From assembly GCA_945919795.1 (NCBI GenBank), contig CAMEJJ010000001.1, positions 62,001 through 126,000 of the forward strand: a stretch of DNA of 64,000 bases. Reading direction: 5' to 3'. The first letter of the stretch is position 1. Each line of letters begins with the position of its first letter. The notes under the pieces were generated by a model. The model made no database searches and was not told the origin of the DNA. It saw only the letters and a program-made list of their open reading frames with translations. The translations under genes and the position numbers were made by a program. Source of the DNA: an uncultured Lachnospiraceae bacterium. Lineage in GTDB: Bacteria > Bacillota > Clostridia > Lachnospirales > Lachnospiraceae. Shown one piece after another: positions 9,801 through 17,288 of the stretch.

Positions 9801-10193
9801 CTGTGCAAACTCCGAAATCATGGATTTCACCTGTGCAATATACCCAATTTTCTTCATATTGGCACCAACCACAGACAATTGCTTCTCACAATCTGCAGCC
9901 ACCTTTCGAAGAATCAGGTTTTTGCCGGTATCATCCAGTTTCGGCAGGTTCTCAAACCCAAGTTCTTCAAAGATTCGATGTGCCAGTCGGCCGAAGCTTA
10001 ATACTTCCACATTTAAGATTCCGCCATGCTCAGACAGATGACAAAGCACCTTCTGGGTCTGCATGGTAAACTGGTCCGGAACAATGACAAAAAAGCGTCT
10101 GAAAGGCTCCTCTTTCGCACGCTTTAGCACTTCTTTATATACAGTTGTACTTTTTCCGGTGCCGGAGGCACCAATATAAAACTGAAGTGACAT
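6780..10193 (-). CDS. addB: ATP-dependent helicase/nuclease subunit B
   Basis: Partner of AddA with a degenerate helicase and an active RecB-type nuclease that cuts the 5' strand. 1137 residues. Walker A is GASGTGKST (8-16). The nuclease core carries IKVLDYKSGKHS. A 4Fe-4S cluster is expected: one Cys near residue 772 (YSACAYEHF) and three at 1081, 1084 and 1090 (CQYCAYKGIC), the arrangement known from AddB. The ribosome binding site (GAAAG) is weak. A family A palindrome begins 62 bases upstream. Confidence 0.96.
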   Translation of the reverse strand: MSLQFYIGASGTGKSTTVYKEVLKRAKEEPFRRFFVIVPDQFTMQTQKVLCHLSEHGGILNVEVLSFGRLAHRIFEELGFENLPKLDDTGKNLILRKVAADCEKQLSVVGANMKKIGYIAQVKSMISEFAQYGILPDDLTKFCEQAKEKGNLSAKLSDLQILYRGYKNYIADKFITTEESMDVLVKNLHRSALIRDSVVVFDGFTGFTPIQERLLQEMMLLCRQVIVTLLGDTKEDLSDGDITQSMYYLTAKAYRRLCKIAANQKTERDEDIILTKRPAMRFANRSGLAHLEQNLFRPHHGPKVSSEEQISLIRCTNPKAEIDWVCLTIRHLIRENGYCYRDFAVITGDLEAYGQILRESFAEQDIPLFLDQNKSLLFHPLMVFLLGVMKVLTTDFSYDAVMELLRVGYFDLQEEQIDLFETFILSRGIRGKRKYQTSFIGMGNSEMGSLVEEAETVRKELISCLQPFLNVTDKNARNYTRLLYDICVRLNLEEKLQKQADDFLAKNMPARAKEYEQVYGAVMTLFDQIYALLDEEMALDEYGEILKAGFAELKVGSIPQSVDQVIAGDLERTRLKPIKVLFIVGVNDGIIPGHGSSGGILSDLERTFLTELGAELAPTPRQKSFEERLYLYMNMTQPSEKLVLSFSEVDEGGNQLRPSYLIHTVSKLFSDLDVMTVTDTDMLRMVESEESGLKLLARLMREYVSGIVFHDSKEWNKLLSLAGIFEDQEIFGKLLDAAFFQYHGGKLPEDVAKALFGEKLYTSVSRLETYSACAYEHFLKYGLKLKEEETFDFSLTDLGNLYHDTLYQFGNYLSVKGYDWNSYKKEEADAFVDDAVERFAKEYRNTVLLDTARNEALKERTKDILKTTLDSLSYQLGKGDFVPADYELKFQYMENPRLYGSIDRLDIAQDENGIYVKILDYKSGKHSFDIARLYYGLDLQLSVYMNGAVAAWQKKNPDKKVIPCACFFYEIADPMPVGDTTENPLERRERIHKELRVQGLILENDEVLKHLDSTQEAESSVIPVKYKKNGELASASQTATAEQFELIRQFTDAKVRKIGQDILNGKIDINPVMEQSAQSSCQYCAYKGICGFDKKLPGYKEREMLLKGDQVYEEIKKELTEDGIYDRSEKGHNDSKS

Positions 10194-10212
10194 ATCAACT
10201 TTCCTTTACTTT

Positions 10213-10258
10213 TCTGTCGGCTCTGTCGGTTTCGTCGGCTCCGTCGGCTCCGTCGTTG
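10213..10258. repeat. Five tandem 9-base units before addB
   Basis: About five copies of a unit like CTCCGTCGG (variants CTCTGTCGG, TTTCGTCGG) run directly into the left end of the family A element at 10255. They lie 20-65 bases upstream of the addB start codon. Confidence 0.75.
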
Positions 10259-10482
10259 CGGGAAGATATTGTATTTTCCAACTATGCGTCCGTTAATAAG
10301 TTTATCTAAATATTCCGAGTGATATCGTAAGAACCGGACGCACACGGCGCATATGCGGCATCCTGCCTTAAATGCGCCTTTCGTGACATCCATGTCACGA
10401 AGTGCTGATACTTTGTCGGAATATTAAGATAAACTAATTAACTTCCGCTAAATAGTTGGAAAATACAATATCTTCCCGCAAC
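10255..10482 (-). repeat. Family A palindrome, copy A1
   Basis: A 228-base inverted repeat. The outer arms GTTGCGGGAAGATATTG and its complement pair almost perfectly for 28 bases, followed by a second paired block (TTTATCTAAATATTCCGA against its complement at about 10420-10438). The asymmetric core contains the hairpin CGTGACATCCATGTCACG at 10382-10399. The core reads in the sense direction of addB. No open reading frame is evident. Confidence 0.85.
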
Positions 10483-10702
10483 TTAGTGAACTGGCAGTAT
10501 GTAGTAGTATTATTACTGCTGTCGTCAACTCAATTTTCATAAAGCAGGATATGACAATATAGTTGATACCAGGGTCAAAAGGTTATACTTTTTCATGCTT
10601 ATAAAAGAATAACCTTCTCTTAGTATCATGGTGTCGAAATACAAATATATAAATATAAAAATAAATACAAATATATTAATATACTTGAAAAGAAATATTC
10701 CA
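10483..10702. other. Spacer of the A1-A2 inverted pair
   Basis: No gene seen. An imperfect inverted repeat covers 10565-10627 (GATAC/GTATC ends, AAGGTTAT/ATAACCTT inside) and contains a copy of motif D at 10565-10588. The rest is AT-rich sequence. Confidence 0.6.
10565..10588 (-). promoter_or_regulatory. Motif D, copy upstream of addB
   Basis: On the minus strand this reads GTATAACCTTTTGACCCTGG then TATC, matching the other five copies. It lies about 370 bases before addB, with family A copy A1 in between. Function unknown. Confidence 0.55.
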
Positions 10703-10960
10703 GAGATTGGAACACACAGTTGGCTGGGACTTGTATTCTTGAGAGTTTTTTATGCAGATATATTAGTTTATCTTAATATTTCGTTTCATTTCAGCAATTC
10801 GCGACATGGATGTCGCGAAAGGTGCACGTCGGACATGAATGTCCGGGTGCACCGGTGCGTCCGGTGCAAAAACCTATCACGAAATATTTAGATAAACTTA
10901 TATATCGTAATCAAAACTCTCAAGAATATAAGTCCCAGCCAGCGTCCGTCTCCAAATCTC
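10703..10960 (+). repeat. Family A palindrome, copy A2
   Basis: A 258-base inverted repeat that ends 3 bases from the stop codon of the small gene at 10964. The arms include TGGCTGGGACTTGTATTCTT paired with its near complement at 10921-10941, and TTAGTTTATCTTAATATTTC paired with 10880-10899. The core hairpin is CGCGACATGGATGTCGCG (10800-10817), followed by a GGTGCAC/GTGCACC hairpin with an inner GGACAT/ATGTCC. Orientation is opposite to A1. Confidence 0.85.
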
Positions 10961-10963
10961 CCA

Positions 10964-11404
10964 CTAATCTACGACAGGAGTAAAATCGTCAGTGTCGGCG
11001 CAGAAAAATCCACCGTTGGCAGAAATGATTTTTCGCATGACGTTTTCACACTTTTCAAATGAAACGGACGGAAGCGTAACAAAGAATAACGCTTTTACCT
11101 CACGCTCTTTTAGAAACTGATTGCTGTACTCATCTCTCAAATCCAGTTCACACGCCTCAAAGTCCATGGAAGCCTTCTCTTCGATTCCGACTTCCAAAAC
11201 ACCGGCTTCTTTCCAAATTTCGATATCATAATCATCTGAAGCAACTGCAGCCTTCAAATTTTCCACCGTGATATCGGATGTCGCCATGTAATACCAATGA
11301 ATTGGAAAATCCGGTCTCTTTTTCTGCGTTTGCACTTTTGTCTGCTCTTTAGACTTTCCTTTTACATTTTCTTTTCCTTTTGTTTTTCCCTTATTGTTTT
11401 TCAT
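10964..11404 (-). CDS. Conserved protein of unknown function with a Lys-rich N-terminus
   Basis: 146 residues. The first 35 are almost all Lys, Gly, Asn, Thr and Glu and are probably disordered. The rest forms a compact acidic alpha/beta domain (WYYMATSDITVENLKAA ... VKALFFVTLPSV). There is no signal peptide or membrane helix. I do not recognise the family. The ATG at 11404 is preceded by AAAGGA. Motif D lies about 80 bases upstream. It is probably a single-gene unit. Confidence 0.7.
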   Translation of the reverse strand: MKNNKGKTKGKENVKGKSKEQTKVQTQKKRPDFPIHWYYMATSDITVENLKAAVASDDYDIEIWKEAGVLEVGIEEKASMDFEACELDLRDEYSNQFLKEREVKALFFVTLPSVSFEKCENVMRKIISANGGFFCADTDDFTPVVD

Positions 11405-11482
11405 CAATTATCCTTTCTCTAATTGTTTCTCTCATGATTCCTTACAATATATATCATTCAATCTTTCTTTCCCCTGATGATT

Positions 11483-11508
11483 ATGATGTCAGGATCAAAA
11501 AGTATGAC
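11483..11508 (-). promoter_or_regulatory. Motif D upstream of the 146-residue protein gene
   Basis: Minus-strand sequence GTCATACTTTTTGATCCTGA followed by CATCAT, 79-104 bases before the start codon at 11404. It matches the other copies in sequence and orientation. Confidence 0.55.
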
Positions 11509-11543
11509 TTATTTCCTATTACAGTCTATCACATTTTGTCAAA

Positions 11544-11584
11544 AACAAAAACGTCCCGTTTGAAATCTTCGGAACGTTTTTTGT
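11544..11584 (-). terminator. Terminator of the NCS2 permease gene
   Basis: Minus-strand stem AAAACGTTCCG paired with CGGGACGTTTT (11 pairs, one G-U), followed by TTTTTGTTTTTG. It lies 75 bases after the permease stop codon. Confidence 0.8.
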
Positions 11585-11658
11585 TACATGCTTATTTTGT
11601 TTTTCATTTGGCTCTGTTTATAAATTTGCCAATTATATTTCTCTGTTCTTTTGTATGA

Positions 11659-12993
11659 TTATTTATCGCTTGTTTCAAACTCATAATCCTTACCGGGCAG
11701 AATAGCATTTAAAATAATTCCGGCAATTGCTGCAATGGCAAGTGATGTCAGTGTAACACTGGTAGAGCCAATCATAAACGTGATACCATTTGTAAATCCT
11801 AAACCACAAACCATAATAACCGCTGCAATAATCAGATTGCGTGACTTTTTAAAATCAACATGGTTTTCAACAACATTGCGAACACCGATAGCGGAAATCA
11901 TTCCGTAAAGAATAAAACTGATACCACCGATAATGGAAGCAGGAAGGGAACCGATTATTTCAGCAACCTTGGGGAAAGCACTTAATACAATAGCGTATAC
12001 AGCTGCCAAGCGAACAACCGAAGGATCATAAACATGAGACAATTCCAAAACGCCTGTATTTTCTCCGTACGTTGTATTGGCAGGACCGCCGATGATACCT
12101 GCAAAGGCAGTTGCAATACCATCTCCGATTAAGGTACGGTGAAGGCCCGGATCTTCAATAAAGTTTTCTCCAACGGTAGCGGAAATGGCTGAAATATCAC
12201 CAATATGCTCCATCATAGTAGCAATAGCAATCGGAGCCATAACCAAAATCGCCGTAAGATCAAATTTGCAAAGCTGGAAAGGCGGCAATCCAATGATGCT
12301 CGCATTGGCAACACCGGAAAAATTTAAAATTGCACTTCCGTCAGGATTTGTCATACCGACTGCCTGAAAAATGATCGCTACAATATAAGAAATAACAACG
12401 CCCAAAAGAATGGGAAGAATTCTCAGCATTCCTTTGCCCCAGATATTGAACACTACAACAACCACCAATGCAATCAATGCTAAAATCCAGTTGGTGGAAG
12501 CGTTTGAAATGGCAGAAGGAGCAAGGCTTAATCCGATACAAATAATAATCGGACCGGTTACAACAGGGGGTAAGAAACGCATAACCCGTTTAATACCGAC
12601 TGCTTTGATGATCAGCGCAAGCACGACATATAAAAGTCCTGCAACGACAATACCACCACATGCATAAGGCAGCTTTTCACCCATTGTCATATCTGCATAC
12701 TTTCCGGTATCTAGTGCTGCAACAGATGCAAAACCACCTAAAAATGCGAAGGATGAACCGAGAAAAGCAGGTACCTTTAACTTTGAACAAACATGGAAAA
12801 ACAATGTTCCCACGCCGGCACAGAATAAAGTAACCTGAATCGATAACCCTTCGCCTTCGAAATAACCGTTTACTAAAATCGGAACTAAAATTGTTGCACC
12901 AAACATTGCAAACATATGCTGCAAGCCTAACAAAAGCATCTTGGGGATTCCAAGCTGTTTGGCATTACGGATAGCTGTTTTTTGTGTCTCCAC
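11659..12993 (-). CDS. NCS2 uracil/xanthine permease
   Basis: Inner-membrane nucleobase:cation symporter of 444 residues with about 12-14 helices. Family markers are QHMFAMFGATILVPIL near the N-terminus and the substrate/ion motif GGPANTTYGENTG. The TTYGENTG form points to uracil (UraA-like) more than to xanthine, but this is not decisive. Two ATG codons lie upstream (13011, 13008), but GGGAGG spans codons 2-4 of that longer frame and stands 7 bases before a GTG at 12993, so I take the GTG as the start. A strong inverted repeat lies at 13026-13061. Confidence 0.9.
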   Translation of the reverse strand: METQKTAIRNAKQLGIPKMLLLGLQHMFAMFGATILVPILVNGYFEGEGLSIQVTLFCAGVGTLFFHVCSKLKVPAFLGSSFAFLGGFASVAALDTGKYADMTMGEKLPYACGGIVVAGLLYVVLALIIKAVGIKRVMRFLPPVVTGPIIICIGLSLAPSAISNASTNWILALIALVVVVVFNIWGKGMLRILPILLGVVISYIVAIIFQAVGMTNPDGSAILNFSGVANASIIGLPPFQLCKFDLTAILVMAPIAIATMMEHIGDISAISATVGENFIEDPGLHRTLIGDGIATAFAGIIGGPANTTYGENTGVLELSHVYDPSVVRLAAVYAIVLSAFPKVAEIIGSLPASIIGGISFILYGMISAIGVRNVVENHVDFKKSRNLIIAAVIMVCGLGFTNGITFMIGSTSVTLTSLAIAAIAGIILNAILPGKDYEFETSDK

Positions 12994-13025
12994 TTTTTTT
13001 CCTCCCATCATGTATGAAAATAATT

Positions 13026-13061
13026 ATGTCATTCAAGGCTTTAACCCCTCTTGAATGACAT
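13026..13061 (-). promoter_or_regulatory. Inverted repeat upstream of the NCS2 permease
   Basis: ATGTCATTCAA and TTGAATGACAT form a perfect 11-pair stem with a 14-base loop, about 33 bases before the GTG start. It may be an operator or a leader hairpin. It does not match the PyrR site or a purine riboswitch. The remainder up to 13237 is AT-rich with nothing else recognisable. Confidence 0.6.
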
Positions 13062-13237
13062 CATAACACATCATATTGTGTTTTACCAGCAAAAAATGAC
13101 TAAATGTGCATCCTTAATACTACATAAAAATAAAGTTGATTTTTTCTATAAAATAATACAAACTAAATGTAATAATACGATGTAGGTCATAAAAATTATA
13201 AATTTGAAACACGCGAAATCATTTCATATTTATATTA

Positions 13238-13451
13238 GCAATATCTATGTTTTGCGAGTTTATTGTTAAGATGCGCATTTTGACTTAGTATTTTGTTCAC
13301 TATCAGCAATTCGCAGCATGGATGCTGCGAAAGACGCATTTGAGGCAGGATGCCGATTATGCGTTGTTTGCGTCCGTTTTATATTACCCTTCCCACAAAA
13401 TACTTAGACAAAAAAGCATCTGAACCTAAACTCAAAAAACATAGATATTGC
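13238..13451 (+). repeat. Family A palindrome, copy A3
   Basis: A 214-base inverted repeat with arms GCAATATCTATG/CATAGATATTGC at the ends and GACTTAGTATTTTG paired with CAAAATACTTAGAC inside. The core hairpin CGCAGCATGGATGCTGCG is at 13312-13329. It ends 39 bases before the DUF6062-type gene, just before its ribosome binding site. Confidence 0.83.
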
Positions 13452-13489
13452 CATCAAACCAAAACAACTCGTATCAAAAAGGAGGCCCC

Positions 13490-14251
13490 ATGAAAGAAAC
13501 ATTGTATACCATTCCACTAACCGATGCCTTTTTGGCAAATGACGAATGTCCTTTCTGTTTCATCGAAAGAAATGTAGAACAGGATCTTTTGGACCTTGTC
13601 CTTGGCTCCGGCTCGTCCTATATGGAAAGCGATATGCGTAGCCAGACTGATCAGGCAGGATTTTGCCGAAACCATTTCAAAAAAATGTTTGAATACGGCA
13701 ATACATTGGGAAATGCATGGATTTTAAAAACCCACTATGTCCAAATCAACCAGGAACTGGACAAACAGGTTAAAATGTTTTCTCCCGGCAAAGTTTCACT
13801 TATGAACAAAATGAAAAAAAATGCAGATACTGCCAATTCCATGGCAAACTGGATTAAAGAAAGAGAACAGTCCTGCTACATCTGCAATTCATTTGCCACA
13901 ACTTATCAGCGTTATCTGGACACCTTCTTTTATATGTATAAAAAGGATCAGGAAATGACAGAAATGTTAAAGAAAAGTAAGGGGTTATGCCTCCATCATT
14001 TCGGAGACATCTGTGCAGAAGCAGACAGACAATTAAATGATAAACAAAAAGAGGTATTTTATCCTCTTATATTTGGCCTGATGCAGGAAAACATGAAACG
14101 GGTTGGCGAAGATGTTGCCTGGCTCGTTGAAAAATTTGACTACCGCAATAAAGATGCAGACTGGAAAAACTCCAAGGATGCCATTCAGCGCGGCATGCAA
14201 AAGCTCTGGGGAAGCTATCCGGCTGATCCATTTTATCAGCAAAATAAATAA
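13490..14251 (+). CDS. DUF6062-like cysteine-rich protein
   Basis: 253 residues, soluble, no signal peptide. The sequence begins MKETLYTIPLTDAF and then shows metal-site-like pairs: CPFC (about 18-21), CRNH, CYIC and CLHH. The spacing of these Cys/His pairs suggests a structural zinc or other metal. I place it with the clostridial DUF6062 family from memory, with moderate confidence; no function is known. The start is at 13490 because GGAGG lies just before it; an in-frame ATG at 13448 lies inside repeat A3. It converges with, and overlaps by 16 bases, the TetR gene. Confidence 0.72.
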   Translation: MKETLYTIPLTDAFLANDECPFCFIERNVEQDLLDLVLGSGSSYMESDMRSQTDQAGFCRNHFKKMFEYGNTLGNAWILKTHYVQINQELDKQVKMFSPGKVSLMNKMKKNADTANSMANWIKEREQSCYICNSFATTYQRYLDTFFYMYKKDQEMTEMLKKSKGLCLHHFGDICAEADRQLNDKQKEVFYPLIFGLMQENMKRVGEDVAWLVEKFDYRNKDADWKNSKDAIQRGMQKLWGSYPADPFYQQNK

Positions 14252-14853
14252 TCTTCTTTTGTAAACTGGGAACGCATCATTTCATAGTAAGCCACCGCTT
14301 CCTTTAAAACGACATCCGATCCCATTCCTGTCACAAGAGCCATTTCCATCAGACCTCTTGTGACATAATACATGGTACGGACCAACAGGTCCGTATCAAC
14401 ACCATCTTTAATACGCGAATAATCAGCCCGCTCCATGATTTCACCCATAATCTGAGGCACCTTGTCTACATATGGGGCAACGGCTTCTGTGATGCTTTTG
14501 TCATTTAAACCCATGTGGGTTAGCAGAAACTTTTGCATATAAGGATAATTGCTTAGTAAGACCGATTTTGCTTCTTCCATCTGTTCTAACAGGCGAAACA
14601 AATCTTTTTCACGCAGACTGACAGCCCTCTCCAGTTCCATCGTCATAAAACGGGAACTGTATTCATACATAAAAGTATAAGCACCAGCTTTCGAGCCAAA
14701 ATAGTGAAACAACAATCCCTTGGATATACCTGCTTCTTTGACAATATCGTCCGTACTCGCCTTCTGATATCCATTGATAGCAAATACCTTCAATGCCGCA
14801 TTAATCATGCGATCCTGTTTTTCTTTTTTTAAATCAAAAAATTTTTCGTTCAC
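14236..14853 (-). CDS. TetR/AcrR family transcriptional regulator
   Basis: 205 residues with an N-terminal helix-turn-helix (about 10-55; STDDIVKEAGISKGLLFHYF is the recognition part) and a helical ligand-binding domain. It begins with GTG behind AAGGGGA. No clear target gene is adjacent: the LRR/DUF4214 gene upstream has its own leader, so the regulator may control itself or distant genes. The ligand cannot be inferred. Confidence 0.9.
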   Translation of the reverse strand: MNEKFFDLKKEKQDRMINAALKVFAINGYQKASTDDIVKEAGISKGLLFHYFGSKAGAYTFMYEYSSRFMTMELERAVSLREKDLFRLLEQMEEAKSVLLSNYPYMQKFLLTHMGLNDKSITEAVAPYVDKVPQIMGEIMERADYSRIKDGVDTDLLVRTMYYVTRGLMEMALVTGMGSDVVLKEAVAYYEMMRSQFTKEDYLFC

Positions 14854-14902
14854 AAGCGAATCCCCTTATGTATATTTTTACAAAAGTATCTTTTCTCTTC
14901 TA

Positions 14903-16987
14903 CTATCTTCTTATGCCACATTTGTTACAAAGATTAGCAAATTCCTTACTTCCTGTAAAGCCATCAAATACTTCTTTTCTGCTGCTTCCGGATTGGAGCT
15001 TTCCTAACCAAGTCCGCTTCCCTTCCGGATCAGAACCCCTATCAAAAAATACTTTATATAAGTATTCTACATATTCTTCATCAGAAAGATTTTTATTCTG
15101 GAATTCCTCTGAAAATACAAATCCATATGCAACATCCGTTCCACCTTTTTTTCGGCTCCATAACTGGTTGCACCAATCATTTAAACCGCTGCTGTCAGCC
15201 TCTCTGTCTAAGCAAACACGATAGAGTCTTTTTACAAATATCGTTACTCCATCTTCCGCATTGCAGCCGGAGCATCTTCCGGTTGGAATCGTGCCATATT
15301 CAGGAACGGAGATACCTTTTCCTAACTCAATTCCATAGGATTTACACAGATTTGAAAATTCTACACTCAGTGCAAAACCATTAAATACCTCTTCCCTGGT
15401 TTTGCCACTCTCCAATTGTTTGATCCAGTCAGCCTTTCCGGGCGGATCCGATTCTCTTCCTAAAAATGCACGATACAAATGCTCAACATAGCATTCATTA
15501 CAGTAATTGTGATTCTTAAACTCGGGTGAAAATACAAATCCATATGCAACCTCAGAACCGGTAGAAGACTTATCAGCCAAGTGTCCTGCCCAATCATTCA
15601 TACCTGCAGTATCAGAAGAACGATCCAGACAAACCTCATAGAGTCTTTCCACAAATTCTCGAATGGATTTCATCTTATTCTTCGGTGCATTATCATAATC
15701 GCCTACAAATGTCAGGTTCGCGTATTTATTGGCGAATGCCTCTGCTGCACTTCCCGGCACACCATGTATGGTAATATTTTGTGAACAATATTCAAAAATA
15801 TTATCCGGAATATAAGTAATAGACGGTGGCAGATATAAATCCTTCAGTGAAGTATCATCCCGAAACAAAAGCTCACCAATTGATGTTACACTTTCCGGTA
15901 TCACAAGTGTTTTCAGCGCATAATTATGACTAAATGCCCGTGTCTCTATCGTTGTTACCGTACTTGGAATCTCAATACATTCCATCTGTACATAGTTAAA
16001 AGACATTTCTTCAATGGTCTGAAGTCCTTCCGGCAAATTCACATAGGAAAAGGCAGCAGCCTGAAAACTAAATGCACCAATTTTTTGAACCGTATCCGGA
16101 ATATCAATCTCGCTTAATTTCTCATTCATTCCAAAAGCACTTTGACCAATAATTTCCAAATATCTCGGCAGTTTTACTCTTTGTAGATTGGAACAAAAAT
16201 CAAAACAACCACTTGGAATTTCCTTTAATGAATCGGGAAGTTCAATTTCTTCCAAGCTTGTACACCTTCCGAAGGCATAATTTTCGATCAAGCTCAGATT
16301 ATTGGAAAAACGTATTTTTTTCAGATTGCTGCAAAAACAAAATGCATTATTTCGAATTATCGTAATGCTGTCCGGAAGATATATTTCTTCTATTCCGCTT
16401 CCCTCAAATGCAGCATATGTTATTTCTGTTAACGAGGAAGGAAGGGATACGGTTTTCAGATTTTTTAAATAGGCAAAGTTGCCATATCCTATATCGGTTA
16501 TGCCGTTTTCAACAACACCTTTTGTAATATATTGGCTATATTTTGCATATGGAGCAACCAATGTGGAATTTTCAGGATCATCCTGGTTGAAAACAATTTC
16601 AGCTGAAGCAGCCTGTCCCGTTCCGGAAATTACCAGTGTATAGTTGGGATTTGCAGCAGTACCGGAATTATAAACAGCCCACTGTACATTGGAACCCTTG
16701 ACATAAACATGAAGCTCATAATCATATACACCCATTCCATAATTACCTTTTTCTACCAGAGTTCCATAGCTGGATTCGACATTTAAATTCTCACCGGATG
16801 TCTCATTTCCATCTTCAACAACACTGTTGTATGTTTCCTGAGTGGAAACTGTAACTTCCTCTTTTTCAGTCTGCCCGATCTGATTTTCACTAAGAGTGGT
16901 AGCATTTATCCAAACTGAACTTAGTGAAACACCAAAGAATAACGCACATGCAAAACTAAGTGTTTTTTTCAAAATCTGCTTTTTCAT
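14903..16987 (-). CDS. Secreted leucine-rich repeat (BspA-type) protein with DUF4214 modules
   Basis: 694 residues, with a signal peptide (about 1-30, KKQILKKTLSFACALFFGVS). Residues about 65-150 form a beta-rich domain. About 155-420 are BspA/LRR_5 repeats with the pattern LPxSLTxIxxxAFxxCxxL. The C-terminus has four DUF4214 half-modules, each starting like FVERLYEVCLDR or YVEYLYKVFFDR and ending in EFxN. Between modules 2 and 3 lies CSGCNAEDG. No sortase motif or membrane anchor is seen. It probably acts at the cell surface in adhesion or substrate binding. Start: ATG with AAAGG upstream. Confidence 0.85.
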   Translation of the reverse strand: MKKQILKKTLSFACALFFGVSLSSVWINATTLSENQIGQTEKEEVTVSTQETYNSVVEDGNETSGENLNVESSYGTLVEKGNYGMGVYDYELHVYVKGSNVQWAVYNSGTAANPNYTLVISGTGQAASAEIVFNQDDPENSTLVAPYAKYSQYITKGVVENGITDIGYGNFAYLKNLKTVSLPSSLTEITYAAFEGSGIEEIYLPDSITIIRNNAFCFCSNLKKIRFSNNLSLIENYAFGRCTSLEEIELPDSLKEIPSGCFDFCSNLQRVKLPRYLEIIGQSAFGMNEKLSEIDIPDTVQKIGAFSFQAAAFSYVNLPEGLQTIEEMSFNYVQMECIEIPSTVTTIETRAFSHNYALKTLVIPESVTSIGELLFRDDTSLKDLYLPPSITYIPDNIFEYCSQNITIHGVPGSAAEAFANKYANLTFVGDYDNAPKNKMKSIREFVERLYEVCLDRSSDTAGMNDWAGHLADKSSTGSEVAYGFVFSPEFKNHNYCNECYVEHLYRAFLGRESDPPGKADWIKQLESGKTREEVFNGFALSVEFSNLCKSYGIELGKGISVPEYGTIPTGRCSGCNAEDGVTIFVKRLYRVCLDREADSSGLNDWCNQLWSRKKGGTDVAYGFVFSEEFQNKNLSDEEYVEYLYKVFFDRGSDPEGKRTWLGKLQSGSSRKEVFDGFTGSKEFANLCNKCGIRR

Positions 16988-17025
16988 ATGTATACCTTTC
17001 CAAAAACATTTTGTAACTATAATAT

Positions 17026-17073
17026 AATACCAGGGTCAAAAGGTCATACTTTCTCAATCCGTTGGTATCATAA
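17026..17073 (-). promoter_or_regulatory. Motif D plus half of family C, upstream of the LRR gene
   Basis: On the minus strand the stretch opens with ATACCAACGGATT (family C half) and closes with TTTTGACCCTGGTAT (motif D). The ATACCA/TGGTAT ends can pair. It lies 39-86 bases before the start codon. A plausible promoter (TTATTG, 17 bases, TATGAT) lies just upstream, so this element may be in the transcribed leader. Confidence 0.55.
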
Positions 17074-17288
17074 TATCACTTACATCATACAATAATTTCT
17101 ATATAAAATCTATAAAATATAGCATTTCTCATTCTATAAATTCATTTATAAATACATTCTAAAAATAACGTTCTGCATCTTGTTTTATACCGAGTTTTCC
17201 ATTAAAATAGAACTATCAGTTCACAGATAGGGGTATCATTTAAAATATGTTCTGTGACAGGCATCAACATGCCGGAAAGGAGTTATAC
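17074..17288. other. Divergent intergenic region
   Basis: AT-rich sequence. On the plus strand TTGTTT then 17 bases then TAAAAT (about 17179-17207) is a possible promoter for the acidic protein gene, and CTATC/GATAG (17213-17230) is a small hairpin. The rest shows nothing recognisable. Confidence 0.4.

Noticed and set aside
10255-10960. Insertion sequence with transposase
   Set aside because: No open frame of useful length lies inside the A1-A2 unit, and no transposase or integrase is found anywhere in the window.
13026-13061. PyrR attenuator or purine riboswitch before the permease
   Set aside because: The loop and stem do not contain the PyrR consensus, and the conserved purine aptamer blocks are missing.
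17026-17049. Motif D as a housekeeping promoter with TTGACC as -35
   Set aside because: No consistent -10 hexamer lies 16-18 bases downstream in the six copies.
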